Below are positions 16,756 to 25,397 of a DNA stretch of 64,000 nt, piece after piece. The notes under the pieces were generated by a model, which saw nothing but the letters and a program-made list of their open reading frames with translations, did not search any database and had not been told where the DNA came from. A program made the position numbers and the translations under genes. Source of the DNA: Actinomadura geliboluensis (GTDB taxonomy: Bacteria > Actinomycetota > Actinomycetes > Streptosporangiales > Streptosporangiaceae); contig NZ_VCKZ01000002.1 of NCBI RefSeq assembly GCF_005889745.1, positions 1 through 64,000 of the forward strand, in the 5' to 3' direction. How positions within the stretch are numbered: the first letter of the stretch is position 1; each line of letters starts with the position of its first letter.

Positions 16756-17624
16756 GGCCTGCCTCCTTGGTCCATCAGCCGCGTGAGAGCCCGCACGACG
16801 ACTGTCTCGACGAGCTCACGGCGAAATTCCGGTCCGGCGAACGCGTCTTCCCCCGGGTGGGTCTCCGCCGCGGCCACGCGGGCGGCCAGCTTGGCCGCCT
16901 CCGGGGTCAGTGCCACGCCGTCGAGGGAAGCCTCGGCATCGAGCGCTCTGAGCGGGAGCGGCCCGACCGAACCCAGCACGATGCGGACCTGTCGCACTAT
17001 GCCGTCCTCCCCGGTCGCGATGGCGACCGCGGCTGAGGCGAGCGCGAAGTCGCCGGAGCGGGCCGTGAACTCCTCGAAGGCGCTGCGCAGTCCCAGCGGC
17101 GGGGTGGGGAAGTCGATGCTCACCAGCGCCTCGGCCGGTTCGATGACCGTCATGAACGGCCCGGTGAAGAATCCCGCCGCCGGGACGGTCCGGGTACCGG
17201 CGGCCGAGCGCAGCACGAACGCCGCGTCGAGCGCGGTGGCCACGACCGGCAGCTCGGCGGACGGATCGGCGTGCGCGATGCTGCCGCCGATCGTTCCGCG
17301 CTCCCTGATCGGAAGGTGGCCGATCTGCGCGGCCGCCTCGCGGATCGCCCGCCACGGCCCGGCCAGTTCGGCCGCGCCTTCCAGTTGGGCGTGGCGGACG
17401 AGCCCGCCGAGCGCGAGGCCGCCGCCTGTCCGGTCGATGCGGTCCAGGCCGGGGAGGCGGCCGATGTCCACCAGGTGGGTGGGCCGGGCGAGCCGGTAGG
17501 ACAGCAGTGGCAGGAGGCTCTGCCCGCCGGCGAGGAACTTCGCCTCGTCGCCGCCCTCAATGATCATGTCGAGTGCCTCGTCCAGCGTCGCGGGACGCGC
17601 GTAGGCGAACGGTGGCGGCTTCAC
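16752..17624 (-). CDS. Molybdenum hydroxylase FAD-binding medium subunit (CoxM-like)
   Basis: 290 residues. It passes electrons from the [2Fe-2S] subunit to an acceptor. FAD motifs AGGQSLLPLL and TIGGSIAHADPSAELP (the pyrophosphate-binding TIGG) are intact; the C-terminal CO_deh_flav_C domain follows. The GTG start at 17624 overlaps the small-subunit TGA (GTGA), and the stop overlaps the large-subunit ATG (ATGA). A longer same-frame reading upstream is an artefact of the overlapping gene. Confidence 0.9.
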   Translation of the reverse strand: MKPPPFAYARPATLDEALDMIIEGGDEAKFLAGGQSLLPLLSYRLARPTHLVDIGRLPGLDRIDRTGGGLALGGLVRHAQLEGAAELAGPWRAIREAAAQIGHLPIRERGTIGGSIAHADPSAELPVVATALDAAFVLRSAAGTRTVPAAGFFTGPFMTVIEPAEALVSIDFPTPPLGLRSAFEEFTARSGDFALASAAVAIATGEDGIVRQVRIVLGSVGPLPLRALDAEASLDGVALTPEAAKLAARVAAAETHPGEDAFAGPEFRRELVETVVVRALTRLMDQGGRP

Positions 17625-18130
17625 GACGCGCTTCCCGTGGACGGCCGGGCAGCCAGTTCCCGCTGGGCGGCGAGGACGGCGTTCACGATCGGCACACCGC
17701 CGGTGCAGCGGCACAGGTTGGAGCTGATCACCTCGCGCACCCGTTCGGGGGACGCGCCCGGCTCGTCGCGCAGCAGTCCCGCCGCCAGCATCAGGAAACC
17801 GGGAGTGCAGAAGCCGCACTGGAGCGCGCCGCCGGTGTCGAAGGCCTGGCGCAGCGCGCCGAGTTCCGGCGCGTCCCCCTCGATCGTCTCGATCCGCGAG
17901 CCTTCCGCCTGTACCGCCAGCGCCAGGCATGACCGGACGGGACGGCCGTCCATCAGCACCGTGCAGGCCCCGCAGACCCCGTGCTCGCAGCCGAGACGCG
18001 TTCCGGTGAGTCCGTGGTCGCGCAGGGCGTCGGCCAGAGTTCGCCGCGGCGGGACGCTGACCGTCTCCGCACGGCCGTTGACGTCGAGTGCGCACGTCAC
18101 AGGATCGTCCTCAGCCATCCAGCGCTCCAT
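17621..18130 (-). CDS. Molybdenum hydroxylase [2Fe-2S] small subunit (CoxS-like)
   Basis: 169 residues. The first [2Fe-2S] cluster is in LGCEHGVCGACTVLMDG with the fourth Cys in RSCL; the second is in LQCGFCTPG and NLCRCTG. The protein has the normal length. GAGGAG precedes both an ATG at 18130 (9-base spacing) and a GTG at 18133 (6-base spacing); either may be used. First gene of the S-M-L operon. Operator A2 and a promoter lie directly upstream at 18158-18202. Confidence 0.92.
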   Translation of the reverse strand: MERWMAEDDPVTCALDVNGRAETVSVPPRRTLADALRDHGLTGTRLGCEHGVCGACTVLMDGRPVRSCLALAVQAEGSRIETIEGDAPELGALRQAFDTGGALQCGFCTPGFLMLAAGLLRDEPGASPERVREVISSNLCRCTGGVPIVNAVLAAQRELAARPSTGSAS

Positions 18131-18157
18131 CACTCACTTCTCCTCATAAGTATCTTC

Positions 18158-18177
18158 TTCTGTATCACGGTACATAA
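18158..18177 (-). promoter_or_regulatory. Operator A2 upstream of coxS-like gene
   Basis: Read toward coxS: TTATGTAC-CGTG-ATACAGAA, with the 8-4-8 layout of the other A sites and 6 of 8 arm positions symmetric. It overlaps a candidate -10 box ATTTAT (18179-18174), which is 17 bases from CTGACC (18202-18197). It is the weakest of the four copies. Confidence 0.45.
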
Positions 18178-18198
18178 ATGCCCAGGTCGGCGCAACGG

Positions 18199-19203
18199 TC
18201 AGCCCGAGAGTTGCTCGATCGCGTCGGCGATCCGCCCGGGGTCCCAGCCGGCCGAGAGGGCGAGCGAGAGCAGGACGCGCATCTTGTAGGGGTCGAGGGC
18301 GCCCCCACTGAGCAACCCCTTGGACAGCAGGTCGATCTCCGAGCCCGGGAAGTCGTAGGTACCGCGGAGCCCCTCTCCGGCTCCGGTCCGGGAGGTCAGG
18401 ACGACCGGCATCGCGTCGGCGAGGCGGGCCGCGGCGTCGACCATCCGCTCCGGCAGGTGCCCCGCGCCGAACGCGGCCAGCACGACGCCCGCGTAGCCGA
18501 GGTCGACCAGTCGGTCGAGGACGCGGCCGTCGTCGCCGAGCGCGACGCTGACGAGCGCCACCGGCGGCGGCTGCGCACCGGGCAGTGGGACGACGCGCAC
18601 GCGGTGCCCCACGCGCAGCGGAATGCGGACGCGTTCCTCGGCGATCCACCCGATCGGCCCGACTCCGGCACAACCGAACGCCGACGGCCGCGACGTGTGC
18701 CCCTTGCGCACGAAGCGCGCCGCGTGGATCTCATCGTTCATCGCCACCAGGGTGCCGAGACCGGACGCCGTCGAGCTCGCGGCGACCCGGACGGCGCCGA
18801 GCAGGTTCGCCGGGCCATCCGCGCCGGGCATCGTCGGGTTGCGCATGGCGCCCGTGACCACGATCGGGCGATCGGATCCGCACAGCAGGTCCAGGGCGAA
18901 TGCGGTCTCCTCCAGCGTGTCGGTGCCCTGGACGACGACCACCCCGTTCACGCCGCCGTCCAGCAGGTCATCGATCCGCGCGGCGACCGCCTGCATGTCG
19001 CTGAGCCGCAGATGCGCGCCCGGCACCGGGCGGAAGGCGTCGAAGCCCACCTCGGCGACGGCGGAGATCTCGGGCGCGGAGGCCACCAGGGCACGTGCGT
19101 CGAGAGCAGGCCGTACGCCGTGCCCGTCGCCGGGCGAGGTCATCGCGATCGTTCCGCCGAGTGCGAGCACATGGACTCTGTTCCTCGTCGCAGTGGGGAT
19201 CAT
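18199..19203 (-). CDS. Asparaginase family amidohydrolase
   Basis: 334 residues of the bacterial L-asparaginase fold. The first catalytic block LALGGTIAMTS places the nucleophilic Thr at about residue 18; the second block VVVQGTDTLEETA carries the Thr-Asp pair. No signal peptide, so cytoplasmic. The ATG at 19203 lies 8 bases from AGGAGG; the GTG at 19212 touches the AGGAGG and is rejected. It lies just upstream of the molybdenum hydroxylase operon and divergent from the MBL-CoxG operon. In this setting it may hydrolyse a pathway amide rather than asparagine (inference). Confidence 0.85.
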   Translation of the reverse strand: MIPTATRNRVHVLALGGTIAMTSPGDGHGVRPALDARALVASAPEISAVAEVGFDAFRPVPGAHLRLSDMQAVAARIDDLLDGGVNGVVVVQGTDTLEETAFALDLLCGSDRPIVVTGAMRNPTMPGADGPANLLGAVRVAASSTASGLGTLVAMNDEIHAARFVRKGHTSRPSAFGCAGVGPIGWIAEERVRIPLRVGHRVRVVPLPGAQPPPVALVSVALGDDGRVLDRLVDLGYAGVVLAAFGAGHLPERMVDAAARLADAMPVVLTSRTGAGEGLRGTYDFPGSEIDLLSKGLLSGGALDPYKMRVLLSLALSAGWDPGRIADAIEQLSG

Positions 19204-19240
19204 GCGGGCCACCTCCTGTGGGCCGGGTCCTGGACCGGCC

Positions 19241-19270
19241 TTGACGGCCGCGACAGCACCAGGCTAGCGT
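19241..19270 (+). promoter_or_regulatory. Promoter of the MBL-CoxG-MLE-amidohydrolase operon
   Basis: TTGACG (19241-19246), 18-base spacer, TAGCGT (19265-19270), immediately followed by operator A3. Confidence 0.6.
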
Positions 19271-19290
19271 TTACGTATATCGATACCTAA
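19271..19290 (+). promoter_or_regulatory. Operator A3 (TTACGTAT-ATCG-ATACCTAA)
   Basis: 8-4-8 inverted repeat with 7 of 8 symmetric arm positions, extended by one further T-A pair at 19270/19291. It sits between the divergent asparaginase and MBL genes, directly after the -10 box of the latter. Confidence 0.65.
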
Positions 19291-19346
19291 ATAAGAACAC
19301 ACTTCCCGGCGTGCGGGAAGGTGCGTCCAGGAGAAAGGACAGCGAA

Positions 19347-20345
19347 GTGGTCTGCTGGCCGTTGCCCGTGATTCATGAGATGAGCGAACGACAGGAGGAC
19401 TTCGTCCCCCCGAACCTCAGCCCGCGCGGGCTGAGGTTGCAGCCGACCGAACTCGCCGATGGCGTGTACGCGCTGATGGCCAACCAGATTCCCAAGGACA
19501 ACAACGGGCTGATCGTCGGCGACCGCGCCGCGATGGTGATCGACTCAGGCATCACCCCGGGCGTCGGCCGCTACCTGCAAGAGGTCGTCGCCGATCTCAC
19601 CGACAAACCCGTCCGGTACTTGGCCAACACCACCTTCCACGGAGACCACACGTTCGGGAACGCCGCGTTCGGCGACGACGTCGCGCTGGTCTCCTCCCGG
19701 CTGAACAAGGCGTCGATGGCGACGATCTCGCTGGAGCACGAGAAGGCTCTGCGGCTCAGCAGCATGTACGGCGACGAAGGCCTGGACGAGGTCGTCACCT
19801 GGCGGCAGCCCGACCTGGTCTTCGACCGCTTCTGCGAGATCGACCTCGGTGGGCGCGTTGTCCATCTGTGGCATTTCGGGCCCGGCAATGGATCAGGCGA
19901 CACCGTCGTCCACGTCCCGGACGCCAAGGTGGCCTGGGTCGGCAACTTCCTCCGCCACCACGGCATCCCGCCGATGCTGCTGGCCGGCGATCCGGTCGGC
20001 TATGCGCGCTCCATCCAGGCGCTGAAGGCGACCATCCGGGTCGACACGCTCGTCCCCGGGCACGGGCCGCTCGCCGCCGCCGAGCCTGGTATCGCCTGGC
20101 ACCTGCACTACCTGCACCAGGTCGCCGCATCGGTCTCCCGGCTGCGGGACGAGGGCGCGAGCGTCGAGAAGGCTCTCGACGAGGTCCTGCTGGACGACCC
20201 GCTGCCGCTGTCGGAGGTCGTCCCGGACGCCGCCGCCGAGGAGAACGACCGGTTCGCAGCGCTCGTGCGGTCGAACCACAGGCTGAACGTCCTGCTGACC
20301 TATCGCTGGCTGGCGGGTACCGCCGCTGCCGGTCACGGAGGCTGA
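19347..20345 (+). CDS. MBL-fold metallohydrolase with an altered metal motif
   Basis: 332 residues. The metallo-beta-lactamase fold is recognisable: DNNGLIVGDRAAMVIDSGI, then the metal loop NTTFHGDHTFGN, FGPGNGSGDTVVHVP and VPGHGPLA. The canonical H-x-H-x-D-H becomes Thr96-Phe-His98-Gly-Asp100-His101, so the first metal-1 histidine is a threonine; the nucleotide codon (acc at 19632) is unambiguous. Start GTG at 19347, 7 bases after AAAGGA. First gene of a four-gene operon and one base from coxG-like. Substrate unknown; possibly a lactone or thioester hydrolase. Confidence 0.78.
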   Translation: MVCWPLPVIHEMSERQEDFVPPNLSPRGLRLQPTELADGVYALMANQIPKDNNGLIVGDRAAMVIDSGITPGVGRYLQEVVADLTDKPVRYLANTTFHGDHTFGNAAFGDDVALVSSRLNKASMATISLEHEKALRLSSMYGDEGLDEVVTWRQPDLVFDRFCEIDLGGRVVHLWHFGPGNGSGDTVVHVPDAKVAWVGNFLRHHGIPPMLLAGDPVGYARSIQALKATIRVDTLVPGHGPLAAAEPGIAWHLHYLHQVAASVSRLRDEGASVEKALDEVLLDDPLPLSEVVPDAAAEENDRFAALVRSNHRLNVLLTYRWLAGTAAAGHGG

Positions 20346-20346
20346 C

Positions 20347-20997
20347 ATGCGGATTGAGAACACCTTCACAGTCCCGGTCGCGGTGGATGAGGCGTGGGCC
20401 GTCCTCCTCGACGTCGAGCGGGTCGCGCCCTGTATGCCGGGCGCGACGCTCGAATCGGTGGACGGCGACGTCTTCACCGGCCGGGTCAAGGCGAAGGTCG
20501 GGCCCGTGACCCTCACCTACAAGGGCCGGGCGGAGTTCACGTCCCGGGACGCCGCGACGCGCACGGCGACGCTCACGGCCAAGGGCAAGGACGCCCGCGG
20601 CGCCGGCACCGCCGCAGCGGCGGTCACCGTCCGGCTCGCCGGCGAGAACGGGATCACCCGGGTCCAGGTGCACACCGACCTGGACATCACCGGGAAACCC
20701 GCGCAGCTCGGACGCGGCGTCATCACCGATGTCGGCAACAAGATCATCGGCCAGTTCGCGGACGCGCTGGCCGAGCAGCTCACCGCCGAACGCCCGGTGG
20801 CGGACCCGAGGGCCGCTGCGGCGGCGCAGACGACGGCATCCCCGGCGGGCGCGGGCGGCGGGAGGCATGCCCGCCCGGTCGACGACTCGATCGACGTACT
20901 GGGGCTTGCCGGGCAGTCGCTGCTGAAGCGCCTGCTCGCAGCGCTCACGCGCCCCTTCCGGCGGCGCCGCCCAGCCCAGGAGAGGAGCACCTCATGA
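20347..20997 (+). CDS. CoxG-like SRPBCC-domain protein
   Basis: 216 residues: SRPBCC/CoxG domain (about 1-150; VDEAWAVLLDVERVAPCMPGA, DITGKPAQLGRGVI) and a variable Ala/Gly tail ending in a basic stretch (RPFRRRR). CoxG proteins accompany form I and II molybdenum hydroxylases and are thought to help maturation or membrane attachment. It lies in the operon divergent from the coxSML-like genes, supporting a link with that enzyme. The stop overlaps the next ATG (ATGA). Confidence 0.85.
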   Translation: MRIENTFTVPVAVDEAWAVLLDVERVAPCMPGATLESVDGDVFTGRVKAKVGPVTLTYKGRAEFTSRDAATRTATLTAKGKDARGAGTAAAAVTVRLAGENGITRVQVHTDLDITGKPAQLGRGVITDVGNKIIGQFADALAEQLTAERPVADPRAAAAAQTTASPAGAGGGRHARPVDDSIDVLGLAGQSLLKRLLAALTRPFRRRRPAQERSTS

Positions 20998-22088
20998 CCC
21001 GCGGAACGACGGTCACCGAAGTCCGCACGGACTTCCTGTCCATCCCGCTCGACCGGCCGCTCGTCACCGCGGCGTTCCCCATCCCGGCGATCGACACGGC
21101 CCTGGTGCGGGTGCGGACGCGCGACGGCCACGAGGGCGTGGCCTGGAGCTTCGCCTTCGGCCGTGGCCGTGTCGCCTCCCTCGTCGCCTTCATCGAGGAC
21201 CTCGCCAAGTCCCTCGTCGGCGAGGACGCCCTCGCCATGGAGTCCCACTGGCGGCGGATGTCGAACGCATCCGGGTTCATCGGCCGCAGGGGCGTCGCCG
21301 CCCTGGCGATGTCCACACTGGACACCGCCTGCTGGGACATCGCCGGACAGGTGGCAGGACTCCCCGTGCACAAGCTCCTCGGCGGGTCCCGTACACGCAT
21401 CGAGGCTTACGCGAGCCAGGGCCTCTGGCTCGACCGGACAGTGGACGAGCTCGCCGCGGAGGCGCGGGACCTGGTCGACCAGGGCTTCACGGCCGTCAAG
21501 ATGCGGGCCGGGCTGCCCGACCCGCGCGAGGACGTCCTGCGCGTCCGTTCGGTGCGCGAGGCCATCGGCCCGGACGTGAAACTCATGATCGACGCCAACC
21601 AGGCGTGGGACCTCAAGCAGACCCTCCGCATGGCCCGGCTGTTCGAGGAGCACGACGTCTTCTGGCTGGAGGAGCCCATTCCGCACGGCCAGGTCGAGGA
21701 CTACGCGGTCGTCGCCGCGAAGATCCCGATGCCGCTGTGCACGGGCGAATCGAACTACTTCAAGGACGAGCTGCTGTCGCTCGCCCGCACCCGGGCCGCC
21801 GACTACGTGATGCCCGACCTGATGCGCATGGGCGGCGTCACCGAGTGGATGAAGGCCGCGCACGTCTGCGAGGCGTTCGGGCTGCCCGTCACCCCGCACC
21901 TGTTCATGGAGCACTCGGCGCATCTCGCCTGCGCCGTGCCGAACGCGGTGTGGCAGGAGTACCAGCCCTGGTGGCAGCCGATCATGGAGGAGCCGGTGCG
22001 GATGGTGGACGGCCACATCGAGCTGTCCGACACACCCGGCTTCGGGATTCGGCTGGATGCTTCCGCCGTCGACGAGTACCGGGTCTGA
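20994..22088 (+). CDS. Enolase-superfamily enzyme (mandelate racemase/muconate-lactonizing type), copy 2
   Basis: 364 residues. Catalytic K-x-R motif in VKMRAG; metal ligands in LMIDANQ, WLEEP and CTGES; the barrel histidine in TPHLFMEHSAHL. It shares the K-x-R motif and overall plan with copy 1 at 6348-7424, but is a clearly different protein. Translationally coupled to coxG-like (ATGA). A proton abstraction on a carboxylate intermediate is expected; the exact reaction is not predictable. Confidence 0.85.
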   Translation: MTRGTTVTEVRTDFLSIPLDRPLVTAAFPIPAIDTALVRVRTRDGHEGVAWSFAFGRGRVASLVAFIEDLAKSLVGEDALAMESHWRRMSNASGFIGRRGVAALAMSTLDTACWDIAGQVAGLPVHKLLGGSRTRIEAYASQGLWLDRTVDELAAEARDLVDQGFTAVKMRAGLPDPREDVLRVRSVREAIGPDVKLMIDANQAWDLKQTLRMARLFEEHDVFWLEEPIPHGQVEDYAVVAAKIPMPLCTGESNYFKDELLSLARTRAADYVMPDLMRMGGVTEWMKAAHVCEAFGLPVTPHLFMEHSAHLACAVPNAVWQEYQPWWQPIMEEPVRMVDGHIELSDTPGFGIRLDASAVDEYRV

Positions 22089-22096
22089 GGGCTTCC

Positions 22097-23452
22097 GTGA
22101 CCTTTCTCGACCTTGTGATCGCCGGCGGCACCGTCGTCACCTCCGCGGGCCGCCGCCGCGCCGACGTCGCCGTGAGCGACGGCCGGATCGTCGGACTGAG
22201 CAACGGCGGACTGTCGGCGCAGCGGACGGTCGACGCCTCCGGGCTGCTCCTGCTTCCCGGAGGCGTCGACACCCACGTCCATCTCATGGACCCCGGCGCC
22301 ACTGACCGGGAGGACTTCCCGCACGGTACCCGCGCCGCGGCGGCGGCCGGGACGACGACCGTCATCGAGCACGCGCACGGGAACCCCGTCCGGACATGCC
22401 GGGACCTCCGGGCGAAGATCGACCATCTTGGCGGGCGCTCCAACGTGGACTTCGCTCTCGCCGCGCACGCCTGGCCGGGCGCGGAGCAGGAGGTCGCGCC
22501 GCTGTGGGAGGCGGGCACGGCGTTCTTCAAGGTATTCACCTGCACCACCCACGGCGTGCCCGGTCATGACGCAGCCGCCCTGTGGCGGCATCTGCGCGCC
22601 AGCTCCGCCGCCGGCGCCGTGAGTCTGCTGCATTGCGAGGACGAGTCGCTGACCGAATCCGCCGGCGCCGTCCTGCGGGACGAAGGCCGCGGTGACGGCG
22701 GACTCATCCCGCAGTGGCGAAACCGCGAGGCCGAGGTCGTCGCCGCGATGGTCGCGGGAGTGCTCGTGCGGAAGGCCGGGGCGCGGGCGGCCGTCGCTCA
22801 CGTGAGCCATCCCGAGGTCGCCGAGTACCTGCATCGGGAACGCGAGTGCGGCGCCCGCCTGTTCACCGAGACCTGTCCCCAGTACATGCTGCTCCGTGAG
22901 GACGAGGTCCTGGAGCACGGCCCGTTCCGCAAGTTCACGCCGCCGGCCCGTGCCCGGCACGACGCCGACGAGCGGGAGATGTGGCGGCTACTCCGTGACG
23001 GCCTGCTCACCCATGTCTCATCCGACCACGCTCCCTCGACACGGGAGCAGAAGACCTCCGGCGGCATCTGGGACGTCCACTTCGGGCTCCCGGGGCTGGA
23101 CACCACGATGCCCGTGCTCCTCGACGCGGCCGCCCGGCAGATGATCGCTTACGAGGACGTCGCGCGACTGTACGCGGAGGTCCCGGCCCGGCTGTACGGG
23201 CTGTGGCCCCGGAAGGGCCGCATCGCACCGGGATTCGACGCCGACATAGCCCTGGTCGACCCGTCCCGTGAGTGGACCGTCCGCGACGCCGGCGTCCACT
23301 CCAAGGCCGGCTGGACGCCCTACGCCGGCCGGACGCTCACCGGCCGCGTCGTCCGCACCTACTTGCGCGGCGAGGTCGTCGCCGAGAACGGCGAACCCGC
23401 CGACGGGCGCACCGGCCGATTCCTCCCCGGCCCTGGCCTGCGGCCCGGCTGA
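22097..23452 (+). CDS. Dihydropyrimidinase/dihydroorotase-like cyclic amidohydrolase
   Basis: 451 residues of the amidohydrolase superfamily. Metal site HVH (GGVDTHVHLMDPG), the carbamylated lysine block FFKVFTC, histidines in LLHCEDES and VAHVSHPE, and the catalytic aspartate in SSDHAPS; a full set for a binuclear D-hydantoinase, allantoinase or dihydroorotase type. The GTG at 22097 is 8 bases after the preceding stop. These enzymes open cyclic amides or imides, which fits a pathway in which a molybdenum hydroxylase makes a lactam and an asparaginase-type enzyme removes ammonia (inference). Confidence 0.88.
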   Translation: MTFLDLVIAGGTVVTSAGRRRADVAVSDGRIVGLSNGGLSAQRTVDASGLLLLPGGVDTHVHLMDPGATDREDFPHGTRAAAAAGTTTVIEHAHGNPVRTCRDLRAKIDHLGGRSNVDFALAAHAWPGAEQEVAPLWEAGTAFFKVFTCTTHGVPGHDAAALWRHLRASSAAGAVSLLHCEDESLTESAGAVLRDEGRGDGGLIPQWRNREAEVVAAMVAGVLVRKAGARAAVAHVSHPEVAEYLHRERECGARLFTETCPQYMLLREDEVLEHGPFRKFTPPARARHDADEREMWRLLRDGLLTHVSSDHAPSTREQKTSGGIWDVHFGLPGLDTTMPVLLDAAARQMIAYEDVARLYAEVPARLYGLWPRKGRIAPGFDADIALVDPSREWTVRDAGVHSKAGWTPYAGRTLTGRVVRTYLRGEVVAENGEPADGRTGRFLPGPGLRPG

Positions 23453-24216
23453 CTCCGGATCCCCGTCCCAACAGAGGAATGGACCATGAAGTTCGACGGC
23501 CGACCGCTCGCGTGTGGAGTGGACGTACGTCGAGCACAACGACTCGACATTCGAGGGCCGACACTACCGGTTCCAAGTTGCGGGATGGGCGTCGAGCCTT
23601 TCTGCGGCACGCTGTTCGTCGGCAACACGGTCGGAGAGATGGTCGACCAGAATCGACTTCCGCTCGGCACGTTCTCCCGGCCTTTCCGGCTTAGGCCAGT
23701 CCAGGGAGCCGGTCCTGTAGGGAGTGCGTCTGCGGGCCTTGGGGTTTGCCTCCCGGGTCGCCTGGCCCGGACGCCCGCGATCGTGCTCGCCGTCGCCGTG
23801 CTCATGCTGGTGACCCACCTGCCCGTCTTCGACCCAGGCGGGGTCGCCGCACTGAACCGGCACGGCGGGTACGTCAGCGCGGGTGCCGCGACGGGCGGGT
23901 ACCGGCGCCTCTGGACGGATCCCGAGCCATGGGGCTCGCCCGGGGCGCGGCGGCGGTCCAGGCTCGTTCCATGACGAACTCCCGCGCATACGGGGAGTCC
24001 AGAGCGCCGATGCCGCCCGAAACGATCAGGATGCCGTGACCTGCGGAGGTGCCGCTTTTTCGGCGCTTGGGAAGGCGTCTACCGATACTCGATAAGGCGT
24101 CATGTCGATGCTCTTTCGTGGCACGATCGGTCCGTGCGCGAGTGAAGACTCCTTGACATCGCGCGACCGCCTGCTTGCATACTGAACCGTCTTGTACGCC
24201 CGCTTCGGGAGGTGGC
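23453..24216. other. Degraded stretch between amidohydrolase and secreted phosphodiesterase genes
   Basis: About 760 bases with no intact gene. Its left end holds the broken reading frame at 23486-23720. Around 23764-23860 a plus-strand frame encodes one hydrophobic stretch (AIVLAVAVLMLVTHLPVF) without an identifiable gene around it. Confidence 0.5.
23486..23720 (+). pseudogene. Broken gene following the amidohydrolase
   Basis: AGAGGA precedes an ATG (MKFDGRPL...) 33 bases after the amidohydrolase stop, as expected for a further operon gene. The coding signal then jumps frame: a second frame reads WTYVEHNDSTFEGRHYRF, then the first frame again reads GTLFVGNTVGEMVDQNRLPL. I do not recognise the family. 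Frameshift decay is the simplest explanation. Confidence 0.35.
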
Positions 24217-25137
24217 ATGCGCCGGTTTCAGGCCACGGCCGTAGTGCTCATAATCACGGCCATGATGATGCTGACGCCGCACTCTGTGTTCGCGTCCACA
24301 ACGGCGAACTACAAGATATGGCACTGGAACATCGCCGGCCATGCCATTCACAAGGGCCTTACCAACACGGGCATCATCGAGGCCATGCGCGGATCCATCG
24401 GCGGTCGCAATCCAGACTTCGTGTCGGTCAACGAGATGTGCTACAGCCAGTACCGAGCGCTGATCGAGGAACTGCGCGGGATAGGGTGGCCGGAGGACCC
24501 CACTAACTTCGCCCGCTTCGAGACAATGCGGCCTAGTGGTCTCTGTGCCGGTACGGCGTACGGCATGGCGATCTTCAGTCGCCATGCGCTGGGTGTTTCG
24601 ATGCGCTACACCCTGCCCTACGACGGGACGGACAAGGAACGCAAGTTGACGTGTGTACCCCCCAAATCTCAGCCGTCGGTGAAGTTCTGCACGACCCATC
24701 TCAGTATCGTGACGGAGTACAAGGGCCCGCAAGCTGATTACGTGCACAACGTCCTCGAGGGATTCCGCACCGACGGTGACACCGTCATCATCGCCGGAGA
24801 CTTCAATCTCTTCCCGAATGCCTCCGTGTTGAACAAATGGTATTCTCCCGCCGTCGACACTCCCAGTAACCCTAACAACTACGGCTCCTATCACGAGTTG
24901 GACGACCAGGCCCAGGAGTGCCCCGGCTGGGGGGAGGCGACCACCGAGGAGGGAAGTATCTCGGACTACTCCTGCGGCCAGTACTGGAAACTCGACCTGA
25001 CATTCGCCAACGCCGACCGGCTCATCTCCTACGACGCCGACGCGCATCCGATCGGCGACTTCTGCGGCGCATACCGTGACCGGCCCTGCTCCGACCACAG
25101 GATCCTGACCTCCAACGCGACGGTGACGATCGGGTAA
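24217..25137 (+). CDS. Secreted endonuclease/exonuclease/phosphatase (DNase I-fold) family protein
   Basis: 306 residues. Signal peptide at 1-27 (MRRF..., hydrophobic core VVLIITAMMML, cleavage near SVFAS). Catalytic EEP motifs: HWNIAG, FVSVNEMC (metal Glu), CTTHLS, IAGDFNLFP and the terminal SDHR. Such proteins hydrolyse phosphodiesters of DNA/RNA or phospholipids. GGGAGG precedes the ATG. Base composition is low for this genome (about 55% GC in the 60 bases from 24301), as in the tip of the RHS gene next door, suggesting horizontal acquisition. A stable hairpin follows. Confidence 0.85.
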   Translation: MRRFQATAVVLIITAMMMLTPHSVFASTTANYKIWHWNIAGHAIHKGLTNTGIIEAMRGSIGGRNPDFVSVNEMCYSQYRALIEELRGIGWPEDPTNFARFETMRPSGLCAGTAYGMAIFSRHALGVSMRYTLPYDGTDKERKLTCVPPKSQPSVKFCTTHLSIVTEYKGPQADYVHNVLEGFRTDGDTVIIAGDFNLFPNASVLNKWYSPAVDTPSNPNNYGSYHELDDQAQECPGWGEATTEEGSISDYSCGQYWKLDLTFANADRLISYDADAHPIGDFCGAYRDRPCSDHRILTSNATVTIG

Positions 25138-25157
25138 CCGACCGGACGCCGGCTCCT

Positions 25158-25195
25158 GGCCGCCTGCCGCACGCGGTGCCGTGCGACAGGCGGCC
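25158..25195 (+). terminator. Hairpin terminator after the secreted phosphodiesterase gene
   Basis: Arms 25158-25172 and 25181-25195, 14 of 15 positions paired, 8-base loop, 20 bases after the stop. Confidence 0.7.
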
Positions 25196-25397
25196 GGTCC
25201 GCTGCCGTGGGGAAGCGGGCCATGCCGCGCGGACGAACGAACGCCTGCCGGGTCATCGCGATGCTGTGCGTGGAATCCCCGCGGAAGACGTGAGTTCTTC
25301 ACGGGTGCGGGCCATGGCCCTGTCCCAAAGGCGTCGGATACGTTTCCGGATGCCAGGCCCCGGTGGGGCCTGCGGCTGCTTCCCCTGGGAGAGGTCG

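Noticed and set aside
14689-17499. 936-codon plus-strand open frame opposite the molybdenum hydroxylase genes
   Set aside because: It is the mirror of three well-supported genes with cofactor motifs and 4-base overlaps; its translation is low-complexity and has no family motif.
23900-24050. Minus-strand protein-like stretch (ILIVSGGIGALDSPYAREFV)
   Set aside because: Only about 30 credible residues, no family recognised, no start or ribosome site.
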